Source: Hyphomicrobiales bacterium (GTDB lineage Bacteria > Pseudomonadota > Alphaproteobacteria > Rhizobiales > Beijerinckiaceae). Taken from it: DNA of 47,665 bases. A model generated the notes under the pieces. The model saw only the letters and a program-made list of their open reading frames with translations, was not told the origin of the DNA and ran no database searches. Both the position numbers and the translations under genes were made by a program. The stretch covers positions 1 to 47,665 of the forward strand of contig JAPLOU010000032.1 in assembly GCA_026400535.1 (NCBI GenBank). Direction: 5' to 3'. Positions 40,248 to 47,665 of this stretch are shown here, in pieces; position 1 is the stretch's first letter; each line of letters begins with the position of its first letter.

Positions 40248-41090
40248 ATGCTGAATGCCGCACTCGACATGACGACCACACTCGGTCAGGGCATCATCAA
40301 GCAACTGCCGCTGTTTCTCGGGGCCGCGGCCCTGTTCACGGTGCTTGGCTTCTTTACCCGCAGCCGGCATTCGCGCGGTCCGTGGTGGAAGAAGCCCGAG
40401 CTCACCACCGATCTTCTCTACGCCTTCCTGCTGCCGGGCCTGAGCTCTTATGTGAAGATCGTTTTTCTCATCATCGGGGCAGCCGCCATCACCGGCGTAA
40501 TCGGCACGGGCGATGCGGAAAGCTGGCTGGCAGGCGGGCATGGCGTGTTTGCGCAGTGGCCATTCTGGGCACAGGTTGTCGCCTACCTGCTGTTGTCGGA
40601 CGTGATCATGTACTGGTCACACCGGATATTTCACAATGCCAGCTTGTGGCGCTATCACGCCATCCACCATTCCTCCGAGCACCTCGACTGGCTGTCGGCC
40701 TTCCGGTTCCACCCGATCAACATCATCTTCCACAGTGTGCTCGCGGACGCCGTGCTGCTGCTGTGCGGCATCGCGCCGGACGTGCTGATCATGCTGGTGC
40801 CGTTCCAGATCTTCATGTCAGGCCTCGTGCATGCCGATGTGGACTGGGATTTCGGTCCATTCCGCGGCGTCCTGGCCAGCCCCGTCTTCCATCGCTGGCA
40901 TCACACCGATGTAGCGCGCGGTGGCGAAATGAACTTCGCCCCCACCTTCCCGGTGATCGACATGATCTTCGGCACCTACTATATGCCCAAAGGGGTCTAT
41001 CCGGATCATTTCGGCGTTGACGACCCGCATTTTCCGAAGGGCATCGAGCAGCACCTGATCTATCCGCTGCGGGAACCGGCCAAGAGTTGA
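40248..41090 (+). CDS. Membrane fatty acid hydroxylase / sterol desaturase superfamily protein
   Basis: A 280-residue integral membrane di-iron enzyme. The histidine boxes are HRIFH (125-129), HAIHH (137-141), H195 in LVHADVDWDFG, and HRWHH (215-219), as in the superfamily that hydroxylates or desaturates lipids. Hydrophobic segments lie at about 20-36, 60-85, 105-122 and 160-193. It starts at 40248 after AAGGGCC. The reaction probably modifies a membrane lipid or hopanoid/fatty acid chain; the substrate cannot be told. It is possibly co-transcribed with the creatininase-family gene. Confidence 0.9.
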   Translation: MLNAALDMTTTLGQGIIKQLPLFLGAAALFTVLGFFTRSRHSRGPWWKKPELTTDLLYAFLLPGLSSYVKIVFLIIGAAAITGVIGTGDAESWLAGGHGVFAQWPFWAQVVAYLLLSDVIMYWSHRIFHNASLWRYHAIHHSSEHLDWLSAFRFHPINIIFHSVLADAVLLLCGIAPDVLIMLVPFQIFMSGLVHADVDWDFGPFRGVLASPVFHRWHHTDVARGGEMNFAPTFPVIDMIFGTYYMPKGVYPDHFGVDDPHFPKGIEQHLIYPLREPAKS

Positions 41091-41174
41091 GCGTCAGGTG
41101 CTCGCGACAGGTTTAACCTTTGCGGCACATTGCACGCGAGCAGGCAAGCTGAACCACGAGAGCGGAGCACCATC

Positions 41175-42005
41175 ATGTCCACGCCCACCGCACTGGAGCC
41201 GATGAGGCTTGTCGTCGCAGGCGCGGGCGGGCGCATGGGAAAGACGCTGGTGAAGGCCATTGCCGATGTGCAAGGCGTCGTCCTGCATGCCGCGCTCGAG
41301 CGCGCAGGCTCGCCCCTGATCGGCCAGGACGCCGGCAGCGTCGCGGACATCAAGCCCAATGGTGTTGCGATCAGCGCCGATCCGCTGGCGGCCATCGTCG
41401 AGGCCCATGGTGTGCTGGATTTCACGATCCCTGACGTGTCCTGCGCCATGGCCGCCTTTGCGGCGCAAGCGAGGATCGTGCACGTCATCGGCACGACCGG
41501 GTTCGAGGAGAAGCATATCCACCGGCTTGAAGCGGCAGCCCGCCACGCGACCATCGTCAAGTCCGGCAACATGAGTCTCGGCGTCAATCTGCTCGCCGGC
41601 CTTGTCCGCAAGGCGGCAGCCGCGCTTGGGGACGACTGGGATATCGAGGTGCTTGAAATGCACCACCGCATGAAGATCGACGCGCCCTCAGGCACGGCGC
41701 TGCTCCTCGGCCAGGCCGCGGCCGAAGGACGCAAGGTTTCGCTCAAGGACAAGAAGGTCGCCGTGCGCGACGGCGTCACGGGCGCGCGCGCCCCCGGAAC
41801 GATCGGCTTCGCCACCTTGCGCGGCGGTTCGGTGATCGGCGAACACAGCGTGATCTTCGCCGGACAGGGCGAGCGGATCGAGATCAGCCACCGCGCCGAG
41901 GATCGCGGCCTGTTCGCGCGCGGGGCCATCCGCGCCGCGCTCTGGGCCCGTGGCCGCAAGCCTGGCCTCTACGGCATGGACGATGTGCTCGGGCTGACCG
42001 GCTGA
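41175..42005 (+). CDS. dapB: 4-hydroxy-tetrahydrodipicolinate reductase DapB
   Basis: A 276-residue cytoplasmic enzyme of lysine/diaminopimelate synthesis that reduces 4-hydroxy-tetrahydrodipicolinate with NAD(P)H. The Rossmann motif is GAGGRMG (16-22). The substrate domain has [16 protein letters not shown] with His163, His164 and Lys167 in place, plus VIGTTGF and [12 protein letters not shown]. The C-terminus returns to the nucleotide domain. GGAG lies ahead of the start. The length and all motifs are normal, so it should be active. A housekeeping gene inside a transporter-rich region; no other lysine genes are near. Confidence 0.95.
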   Translation: MSTPTALEPMRLVVAGAGGRMGKTLVKAIADVQGVVLHAALERAGSPLIGQDAGSVADIKPNGVAISADPLAAIVEAHGVLDFTIPDVSCAMAAFAAQARIVHVIGTTGFEEKHIHRLEAAARHATIVKSGNMSLGVNLLAGLVRKAAAALGDDWDIEVLEMHHRMKIDAPSGTALLLGQAAAEGRKVSLKDKKVAVRDGVTGARAPGTIGFATLRGGSVIGEHSVIFAGQGERIEISHRAEDRGLFARGAIRAALWARGRKPGLYGMDDVLGLTG

Positions 42006-42114
42006 CCGGCTCTCGAGCGGCGGCGCCGACGCTGCGCCGCATGCATGGCACGGTCTTTGCCAAGCACCTCGCGCGGCTTGACTTGCGCCGCCATGGCTCC
42101 ACAGTTTGATCCCA

Positions 42115-43137
42115 ATGTCACATGATCCCTCTTCTGAGACTGAGGCGCGTGAGGTCCTGCGCGCCGAAGAGCTCTCGATCACCTTCGCGGGCCTGCCCGA
42201 GGGCTTCCAGCTGGTCGACCGTGTCTCGTTTTCGGTGAAGGCCGGCCAGACGCTGTGCCTTGTCGGCGAGTCTGGCTGCGGCAAGTCGATCGTTTCGCTG
42301 TCCCTGATGGGTTTGCTGGCCCGCCCCCCTGCGCGGATCACCTCCGGGCGCATCCTGTTCGAAGGCGCCGATCTGCTGACGCTTGATCCCGAGGCGCTCG
42401 CAGACCTGCGTGGCAACCGGATGACCATGATCTTCCAGGAGCCGATGACGTCGCTGAATCCGGCCTTCACCATCGGCGACCAGCTCACGGAAGTGATCCT
42501 GCGCCACCGCAATGTCAGCAGCGCCGACGCGGAGCAACTGGCGATCGCGGTGCTGCAGCAGGTCCGCATGCCGGCGCCCGAATCACGGCTGGCGGCCTAT
42601 CCGCACCAAATGTCAGGTGGCATGCGCCAGCGCGTGATGATTGCCATGGCGCTGGCCAACAGCCCGCGCCTTCTGATAGCGGACGAGCCAACCACCGCGC
42701 TCGACGTCACGATCCAGGCGCAGATCCTGAGGCTGGTTCGCGATCTGCAGCGCAACACCGGTACGGCGATGGTGCTGGTGACGCATGATCTTGGCGTGGT
42801 CGCCGAAGTCGCCGACCATGTGGCGGTGATGTATGCAGGCCGCATCGTGGAGCAAGGACCGGTCGCACAGATCTTCCAAGACCCCCAACATCCGTACACG
42901 ATCGGCCTGATGGGCTCGCTGCCCTCGCTTGGCCAACGCCAGTCGCGGCTGACGTCCATTCCCGGCGCTGTGCCGCCCCCACGGCAATGGCCCAAGGGTT
43001 GCCGGTTCTCGACCCGATGCCCCTTTGCCGATGCGCGCTGCCGCAATGAGGTTCCAGCCCTCACAGACATCGGCTCGGGGCATGCAGTGGCCTGCTTCAA
43101 GGCGCCGATCGAGACCATCGTCGGGAGCGCGGCATGA
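42115..43137 (+). CDS. Peptide ABC transporter ATPase, DppD-like
   Basis: A 340-residue ATPase of the oligopeptide/dipeptide/nickel group. Walker A GESGCGKS is at 51-58, the signature is [14 protein letters not shown], Walker [15 protein letters not shown] and the H-loop [13 protein letters not shown]. The C-terminal oligopeptide-transport extension ends [17 protein letters not shown], whose cysteines suit the iron-sulfur cluster of DppD-type subunits. Start chosen at ATG 42115; a TTG at 42106 is possible, and neither has a strong ribosome binding site. The stop overlaps the next gene by 4 bases (ATGA). Confidence 0.93.
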   Translation: MSHDPSSETEAREVLRAEELSITFAGLPEGFQLVDRVSFSVKAGQTLCLVGESGCGKSIVSLSLMGLLARPPARITSGRILFEGADLLTLDPEALADLRGNRMTMIFQEPMTSLNPAFTIGDQLTEVILRHRNVSSADAEQLAIAVLQQVRMPAPESRLAAYPHQMSGGMRQRVMIAMALANSPRLLIADEPTTALDVTIQAQILRLVRDLQRNTGTAMVLVTHDLGVVAEVADHVAVMYAGRIVEQGPVAQIFQDPQHPYTIGLMGSLPSLGQRQSRLTSIPGAVPPPRQWPKGCRFSTRCPFADARCRNEVPALTDIGSGHAVACFKAPIETIVGSAA

Positions 43138-44198
43138 GCGACGTGATCCTGAGCGCCCGCGATGTGACCAAGCATTTCGGCGGCCAGCGCAGCCTGTTCA
43201 GACGCGAGCCCCTGGTCAGGGCCGTTGACGGGGTTTCGCTGAAAATCCGGCGCGGCGAAACCTTCGCGATCGTTGGCGAATCCGGCTGCGGCAAGTCAAC
43301 GCTGGCCCGGTTGCTGCTGAGGCTGATCGAGCCCAATGCCGGCCAGGTGATGTTTGACGGAACGGATGTGACCGCCGCATCGCCCGAGTCGCTGCGGCGG
43401 CTCAGACGCGACATGCAGATCGTGTTTCAGGACCCGTTCTCCTCGCTCAACCCGCGCATGACGGTGGGTGAACTGATCGGAGAGCCGATCCGGACCCATG
43501 AGCTTGCGAAAGGCGCCGCCGTGCAGGTGGACATCGACCGCATGCTGCGGCTCGTCGGGCTGTTGCCGGAACATGCGCGGCGCTATCCGCATGAGTTTTC
43601 CGGCGGACAGCGCCAGCGCATCGGGATCGCCCGGGCCCTCGCGTCGCGACCGAAGCTTCTGCTGGGCGACGAGCCGGTCTCGGCGCTCGATGTCTCGATC
43701 CGCGCGCAGATCATCAACCTTCTGGAGGACCTCAAGGAGGACCTCGACCTGACCGTGCTCCTGGTCTCGCATGATCTCGGCGTTGTCCGGCACACCGCCG
43801 ACCGGGTCGCTGTGATGTATCTCGGCGAGATCGTTGAACTGGCGGCTGTCGAGACCCTGTTCGAGAGCCCCGCCCATCCCTATACCCGCGCCCTGATGCT
43901 GGCGATCCCGGCGCAGGACCCGACCATGCGGCGCGACACGCCGCTGCTGGAAGGCGATCCGCCGTCGCCCAGCAATCCGCCGTCGGGTTGTCGTTTCCAT
44001 ACCCGCTGCCCCCATGCGATCGCCATCTGCCAGGCGGAAAAGCCGGTCCTTGCCGCGGTCGGGCCTGCCCAGAGCGTGGCCTGCCATCGTGCCGCCGAGC
44101 TTTCGGCCCGTGACGTGCTTCCCGCCTTCGACGCCAGCGCCGTGCGCCAGCAACGCATTGCGCTTTTTGCACAAGCCAGTGCAGACAAGTCGGCTTAG
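43134..44198 (+). CDS. Peptide ABC transporter ATPase, DppF-like
   Basis: A 354-residue ATPase with Walker A GESGCGKS at 48-55, LSFSGGQ-type signature [16 protein letters not shown], Walker [14 protein letters not shown] and H-loop [12 protein letters not shown]. The C-terminal oligopeptide-transport domain contains [17 protein letters not shown]. It couples to DppD through the 4-base overlap at 43134-43137, and the two form the nucleotide-binding heterodimer. The binding-protein gene begins 26 bases later. Confidence 0.93.
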   Translation: MSDVILSARDVTKHFGGQRSLFRREPLVRAVDGVSLKIRRGETFAIVGESGCGKSTLARLLLRLIEPNAGQVMFDGTDVTAASPESLRRLRRDMQIVFQDPFSSLNPRMTVGELIGEPIRTHELAKGAAVQVDIDRMLRLVGLLPEHARRYPHEFSGGQRQRIGIARALASRPKLLLGDEPVSALDVSIRAQIINLLEDLKEDLDLTVLLVSHDLGVVRHTADRVAVMYLGEIVELAAVETLFESPAHPYTRALMLAIPAQDPTMRRDTPLLEGDPPSPSNPPSGCRFHTRCPHAIAICQAEKPVLAAVGPAQSVACHRAAELSARDVLPAFDASAVRQQRIALFAQASADKSA

Positions 44199-44223
44199 AG
44201 TTTCAACCGCAGAGGAGACGATC

Positions 44224-45756
44224 ATGACCATATCCGGCCTTTCCAGGGTGGCGCTCGGGGCAGCCACCACGCTTGCCCTGCTGGTCGGCAGCGCCGCGCT
44301 CACGCCTTCGCAGGCCCAGCAGTCGGTGTTGCGCATCGGCCTGCAGGAAGACCCCGACATGCTTGATCCGCACCGGGCGCGCACCTTCGTCGGCCGCATT
44401 GTCTTCAAGGGCCTGTGCGACAAGCTGTTCGACGCCAGCGCCGATCTGCAATTGATCCCGCGCCTCGCCACGGAGTGGAGTTTTTCCGCGGACGGGCTGA
44501 CCGCCACGATCAAGCTCAGGGCCGGGGTGAAATACCATGACGGCACGGCTTTTGATGCCGCCTCGGCCAAGGCCAATCTTGATCGCGCCCGCACGCTGCC
44601 TGAATCGTTGCGCCGCTCCGAACTGGCGACGGTCGACAGCGTCGAGGTCGTCGATCCGCTCACCATCGCCATCAAGCTCAAGCAGCGCGATGCGACCTTG
44701 CTGAGCCAGCTGGCCGACCGCGCGGGCATGATGCTGTCTCCGGCGACGTTCGCCGGCGATGTTGGCGCGCGTCCGGTCTGCACCGGGCCCTATCGCTTCG
44801 TCGAGCGTGTCCAGAACGACCGGATCGTGCTCGACAAGTTTGCCGATCACTGGGAAGCGGCGAACTACAGCTTCGACCGCGTGATCTACCGCTCGATCCC
44901 CGACACCACGGTCCGTCTCGCCAACCTGCGTTCGGGCGAACTTGACATGATTGAACGGCTTGCCGCGACGGACGTGAAATCGGCGCAGGCCGACCGCAAC
45001 CTCCGCGTCGTGTTCACGCCGGGCCTTGGCTATCAGGGTGCGACGCTGAACCACAATAATGGCGACGCGGCAAACACGCCTTTCGGCAAGGACAAGCGGG
45101 TCCGGCAAGCCTTCTCCTGGGCGATTGACCGGGCGGTGCTGAACCAGGTTGTCTTCGAGGGAACCCACACCCCGACGATGCAGGCGTTCCCGCCGTCGAG
45201 CCCCTACTTCCGGAAGGACATGCCGGTGACGCCGCGCGATGTCGCCAAGGCCCGCGCCCTCCTGCGCGAAGCGGGCGTCACAACGCCGCTCAAGCTTGAA
45301 ATGATGATCACCAACAACCCGGTCGACGCCCAGCTTGGGCAAATGATCCAGGCCATGGTGCAGGAAGCAGGCTTCGACCTGTCGCTGCGCTCGATGGAGT
45401 TCGCCACCCAGCTTCGCGACCAGCAGCAGGGCCGCTTCCAGATCAGCCGCGTCGGCTGGTCGGGCCGCATCGATCCGGACGGCAACGTCCATCCGTTCTG
45501 GACCACGAGCGGCGGGCAGAATGACGGCAAGTACAGCAACCCTGAAGTCGACCGTTTGTTGAATGCCGCGCGCGGTGCCTACGCGCTTGAAGAGCGCAAG
45601 AAGCTCTACGATGCGGCGCAGACCATCGCCAATGACGAGATACCCGTCCTGTATCTCTACAACCAGCCCTGGTACTATGGCACGTCGGCTCGGATCTCCG
45701 GCTTCCAGCTTCATCCCGACGGCATGATCCGGCTGGCCGGGCTCAGGCGGCAGTGA
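44224..45756 (+). CDS. Peptide ABC transporter substrate-binding protein, DppA/OppA-like (family 5)
   Basis: A 510-residue periplasmic protein with a signal peptide (VALGAATTLALLVGSAAL, cut near SQAQQ). The SBP_bac_5 motifs are VLRIGLQEDPDMLDPHRAR, LATEWSFSADGLTATIKLRA and KYHDGTAFDAASAKANLDRA, then FGKDKRVRQAFSWAIDRAVL and GYQGATLNHNNG. A late IPVLYLYNQPWYYGTSARIS follows. The start at 44224 has GAGGAG 8 bases upstream. It selects the peptide or gamma-glutamyl compound for the importer. Confidence 0.94.
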   Translation: MTISGLSRVALGAATTLALLVGSAALTPSQAQQSVLRIGLQEDPDMLDPHRARTFVGRIVFKGLCDKLFDASADLQLIPRLATEWSFSADGLTATIKLRAGVKYHDGTAFDAASAKANLDRARTLPESLRRSELATVDSVEVVDPLTIAIKLKQRDATLLSQLADRAGMMLSPATFAGDVGARPVCTGPYRFVERVQNDRIVLDKFADHWEAANYSFDRVIYRSIPDTTVRLANLRSGELDMIERLAATDVKSAQADRNLRVVFTPGLGYQGATLNHNNGDAANTPFGKDKRVRQAFSWAIDRAVLNQVVFEGTHTPTMQAFPPSSPYFRKDMPVTPRDVAKARALLREAGVTTPLKLEMMITNNPVDAQLGQMIQAMVQEAGFDLSLRSMEFATQLRDQQQGRFQISRVGWSGRIDPDGNVHPFWTTSGGQNDGKYSNPEVDRLLNAARGAYALEERKKLYDAAQTIANDEIPVLYLYNQPWYYGTSARISGFQLHPDGMIRLAGLRRQ

Positions 45757-45784
45757 TGGCCATGGCTGGTCGTCCGGCGCTTTC

Positions 45785-46729
45785 ATGCTGAAGCTGATCC
45801 TCAACCGCGTGCTGGTGGCGATCCCGACACTGTTCATCGTGTCGCTGTTCGTCTTTGCCCTCCAGCACGCCCTGCCGGGCGATCCATTCCTCGTCATCGC
45901 GGGCGAGGAGCGTGATCCGGAGATCATCGCGCGCCTGCGCGAAATCTACCGGATGAACGACCCGATCATCGTGCAGTACTTCGCCTGGCTCGGGCAGGTC
46001 CTGCAGGGGGAATTCGGTCGTTCGCTCCGGACCGGCGAACCGGTGCTGGGGCTGATCCTGCAAAAGCTTCCCGTCACCATCCAGCTTGCGACGGCCGCGA
46101 TGATCGTGGCGCTGGCCATCGGCTTGCCGGCCGGCATCATCGCTGCCATCCGCAAGGGCACCATGGTCGACTACACCGCCAGCGCGGTGGCCCTGTCAGG
46201 TCTGTCGATCCCGAACTTCTGGCTCGGGATCGTGATGATCTTGGTCTTTGCCGTCGAACTGCGCTGGCTGCCTGCCTCCGGCTACGTGCCTTTCTTCTCC
46301 GATCCGCTCGGCGCCCTGGAGACCCTGGCCATGCCGGCCATCGTGCTGGGCACGGGGCTTGCGGCCTTCATCATGCGCCACACCCGCTCCGCCATGCTGG
46401 AGGTGCTCAGGTCCGATTACGTTCGCACCGCGCGCGCCAAGGGGCTGTCCGAGAATGTCGTGATCAACAAGCATGCGCTGCGCAACGCCCTCATTCCGGT
46501 GATCACCCTCTCGACCATCCTGTTCGGCGAGTTGCTGGCCGGCGCCGTGCTGACCGAACAGGTCTTTACCATTCCCGGCTTCGGCAAGCTGATCGTGGAC
46601 GCCGTGTTCAACCGCGACTACGGTGTCGTGCAGGGCGTTGTCCTTTGCACCGCCATTGGCTTCATCGGCATGAACCTTGTCGCCGACATGCTGTATATTC
46701 TCGTCAATCCACGGCTCAGGGGGCGCTGA
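45785..46729 (+). CDS. Peptide ABC transporter permease, DppB-like
   Basis: A 314-residue permease of the DppB/OppB type with six membrane segments. The N-terminal helix is followed by ALPGDPF and a large periplasmic part. The coupling loop reads RTARAKGLSENVVINKHALR (about 216-235), ending NALIPVITL, and the last loops have VFTIPGFGKLIVDAVFNRDY. The stop overlaps the next ATG (46729). Confidence 0.94.
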   Translation: MLKLILNRVLVAIPTLFIVSLFVFALQHALPGDPFLVIAGEERDPEIIARLREIYRMNDPIIVQYFAWLGQVLQGEFGRSLRTGEPVLGLILQKLPVTIQLATAAMIVALAIGLPAGIIAAIRKGTMVDYTASAVALSGLSIPNFWLGIVMILVFAVELRWLPASGYVPFFSDPLGALETLAMPAIVLGTGLAAFIMRHTRSAMLEVLRSDYVRTARAKGLSENVVINKHALRNALIPVITLSTILFGELLAGAVLTEQVFTIPGFGKLIVDAVFNRDYGVVQGVVLCTAIGFIGMNLVADMLYILVNPRLRGR

Positions 46730-47604
46730 TGACGACCATCGCAACAACCCCTGCGGCTGACCTGCTGCCGCCGCCCGAAAGCCGAAGCTGGGGCAAGCTC
46801 AAGCGCAGCCGCTCGGCCTGGATTGGCGGCTCGATCGTCACCGTGTTCGTGCTCATGGCCATTCTGGCCCCGCTGATTGCGCCCTTTGATCCCAACAAGA
46901 CCAACTTCCTGCTGATCCGCAAGCCACCTTCGGCGATCTACTGGCTGGGCACGGACGAAATCGGCCGCGATATCCTCTCCCGGCTGCTTTACGGTGCGCA
47001 GGCGTCCCTTATGGCCGGCGTGGTCTCGGTGCTGATCGCGGTGGCGATCGGCGTTCCGCTCGGGCTGGCGTCCGGCTGGTATGGCGGCTGGTTCGACATG
47101 GTCGTCAGCCGCGTCACCGATGCCCTGCTGGCGTGCCCTTTCCTGATCCTCGCGATCGCCTTCGCCGCCATTCTCGGGCCCTCCCTGACCAATGCGATGA
47201 TCGCGATCGGGCTCTCGGCGGTGCCGATCTTCATCCGCCTCGCGCGCGGGCAAGCCATATCTGTCAAGGCCGAGGACTATATCGAGGGCGCGCGCGCCGT
47301 CGGCGTCAAGGATGCCCGCATCCTCATCGCCCATCTGGCGCCGAACACCTTGCCGCCGATCCTCGTGCAGTGCTCGCTGTTCATGGCGCAGGCGATCATT
47401 CTGGAAGCCTCGCTGTCCTTCCTCGGGCTGGGCCAACAGCCCCCGCAGGCCTCCTGGGGTTCGATGCTGAACACCGCCAAGAACTTCATGGAGCAGGCGC
47501 CCTGGATGTCGATTTCGCCCGGCATCGCCATCTGTCTCGTCGTCATCGGCTTCAACATCCTCGGCGACGGGCTGAGGGATGCGCTCGATCCCAAGGAAAG
47601 CTGA
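46729..47604 (+). CDS. Peptide ABC transporter permease, DppC-like
   Basis: A 291-residue permease of the DppC/OppC type. A cytosolic N-terminus (about 1-33) is followed by the first helix, then HLGTDEIGRD-like YWLGTDEIGRDILSRLLYGA. The coupling loop is EGARAVGVKDARILIAHLAP and the end has EASLSFLGLGQQPPQASWGS. It overlaps dppB by one base at the ATG. It completes the five-gene importer. Confidence 0.94.
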   Translation: MTTIATTPAADLLPPPESRSWGKLKRSRSAWIGGSIVTVFVLMAILAPLIAPFDPNKTNFLLIRKPPSAIYWLGTDEIGRDILSRLLYGAQASLMAGVVSVLIAVAIGVPLGLASGWYGGWFDMVVSRVTDALLACPFLILAIAFAAILGPSLTNAMIAIGLSAVPIFIRLARGQAISVKAEDYIEGARAVGVKDARILIAHLAPNTLPPILVQCSLFMAQAIILEASLSFLGLGQQPPQASWGSMLNTAKNFMEQAPWMSISPGIAICLVVIGFNILGDGLRDALDPKES

Positions 47605-47609
47605 CTGCC

Positions 47610-47665
47610 ATGTTCACCACGCGGCCCGAAATCCTCGGCACCTTCGGTGTCGTCACCTCGACGCA
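47610..47665 (+). CDS. Gamma-glutamyltransferase-like protein (first 18 codons)
   Basis: The gene runs off the right edge. The visible residues MFTTRPEILGTFGVVTST match the opening of bacterial gamma-glutamyltransferase-family proteins that are commonly encoded beside peptide ABC transporters. It starts 5 bases after the dppC stop, so it is likely the next gene of the operon. If correct, the importer may bring in gamma-glutamyl compounds or peptides. The assignment rests on only 18 residues. Confidence 0.55.
   Translation, partial: MFTTRPEILGTFGVVTST

Noticed and set aside
44203..45927. 574-codon minus-strand frame opposite the DppA-like gene
   Set aside because: Antisense to a well-conserved SBP_bac_5 gene; composition is Arg/Asp/Val-rich as usual for GC-rich shadows.
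1..47665. CRISPR arrays, rRNA genes or a phage block
   Set aside because: No regularly spaced repeats, no rRNA sequence and no phage structural genes were seen anywhere in the window.

Overview
The window looks like chromosome from a GC-rich alphaproteobacterium, most likely Hyphomicrobiales (Rhizobiales; Bosea-, Chelatococcus- or Methylobacterium-like). The genus cannot be fixed by eye. The reasons are high GC, codon bias toward G/C third positions, a very large share of ABC, TRAP and TTT transporters with Tat- or Sec-type binding proteins, TTG/GTG starts in tight operons, and relatives of rhizobial IS3, IS6, IS21 and IS256 elements.

Layout. 1-600: start of a TRAP transporter binding protein (minus strand, runs off the left edge) and a tRNA-Ser(GCU). 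720-3160: a graveyard of nested insertion sequences (an internally deleted IS3 relative, a truncated second IS3 copy, an IS21-type remnant with a frameshifted istB, an IS5-type fragment split by a 142-bp MITE-like element), with one intact CBS-domain gene between the two IS3 relatives. 3344-4441: a glutamate-receptor-like ligand-gated channel. 4686-12390: one transport and catabolic module read leftward, livK, livH, a livM-livG-livF gene fusion, a 3-hydroxyacyl-CoA dehydrogenase-family enzyme and a beta-keto acid cleavage enzyme, with a divergent GntR/FCD regulator and an SDR on the other side. 13670-16594: tctC-tctB-tctA, followed by a beta-propeller gene whose 5' end is unclear. 18128-19375: an IS6-family transposase interrupted by an IS256 remnant. 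19513-21577: a small AT-richer island of unknown membrane proteins, one inactivated by an 11-bp tandem duplication. 21600-22260: a P-type ATPase pseudogene. 22509-23579: an SDR and an excisionase-type HTH protein with an FNR/FixK-like box upstream. 24189-29334: an amidohydrolase with a complete Pot-type ABC importer.

29410-30043: more transposase debris. 30096-33942: phnD-phnC-phnE and a divergent phnM, with a PhoB-box-like direct repeat between them and no C-P lyase core genes in view. 34073-38482: ugpB-ugpA-ugpE-ugpC, a glycerol-3-phosphate/glycerophosphodiester importer. 38540-39350: decayed cadherin-like repeat gene. 39404-42005: exported creatininase-family protein, a fatty-acid-hydroxylase-superfamily membrane enzyme and dapB. 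42115-47665: dppD-dppF-dppA-dppB-dppC and the first codons of a gamma-glutamyltransferase-like gene that runs off the right edge.

How it fits together. The window reads as a patchwork of nutrient-scavenging modules: dicarboxylates or tricarboxylates, beta-hydroxy/keto acids, polyamine-like compounds, phosphonates, glycerophosphodiesters and peptides. Several junctions between modules carry the same IS6-family transposase tail in the same orientation (13494, 18128-19375, 23735 and, more diverged, 29945), which suggests stepwise assembly by IS6-type cointegration. The phn and ugp genes form a plausible phosphate-starvation block. The most unusual single genes are the receptor-channel at 3344-4441, whose pore loop lacks the potassium-channel signature and instead resembles animal ionotropic glutamate receptors, and the unknown membrane-protein island at 19513-21577.
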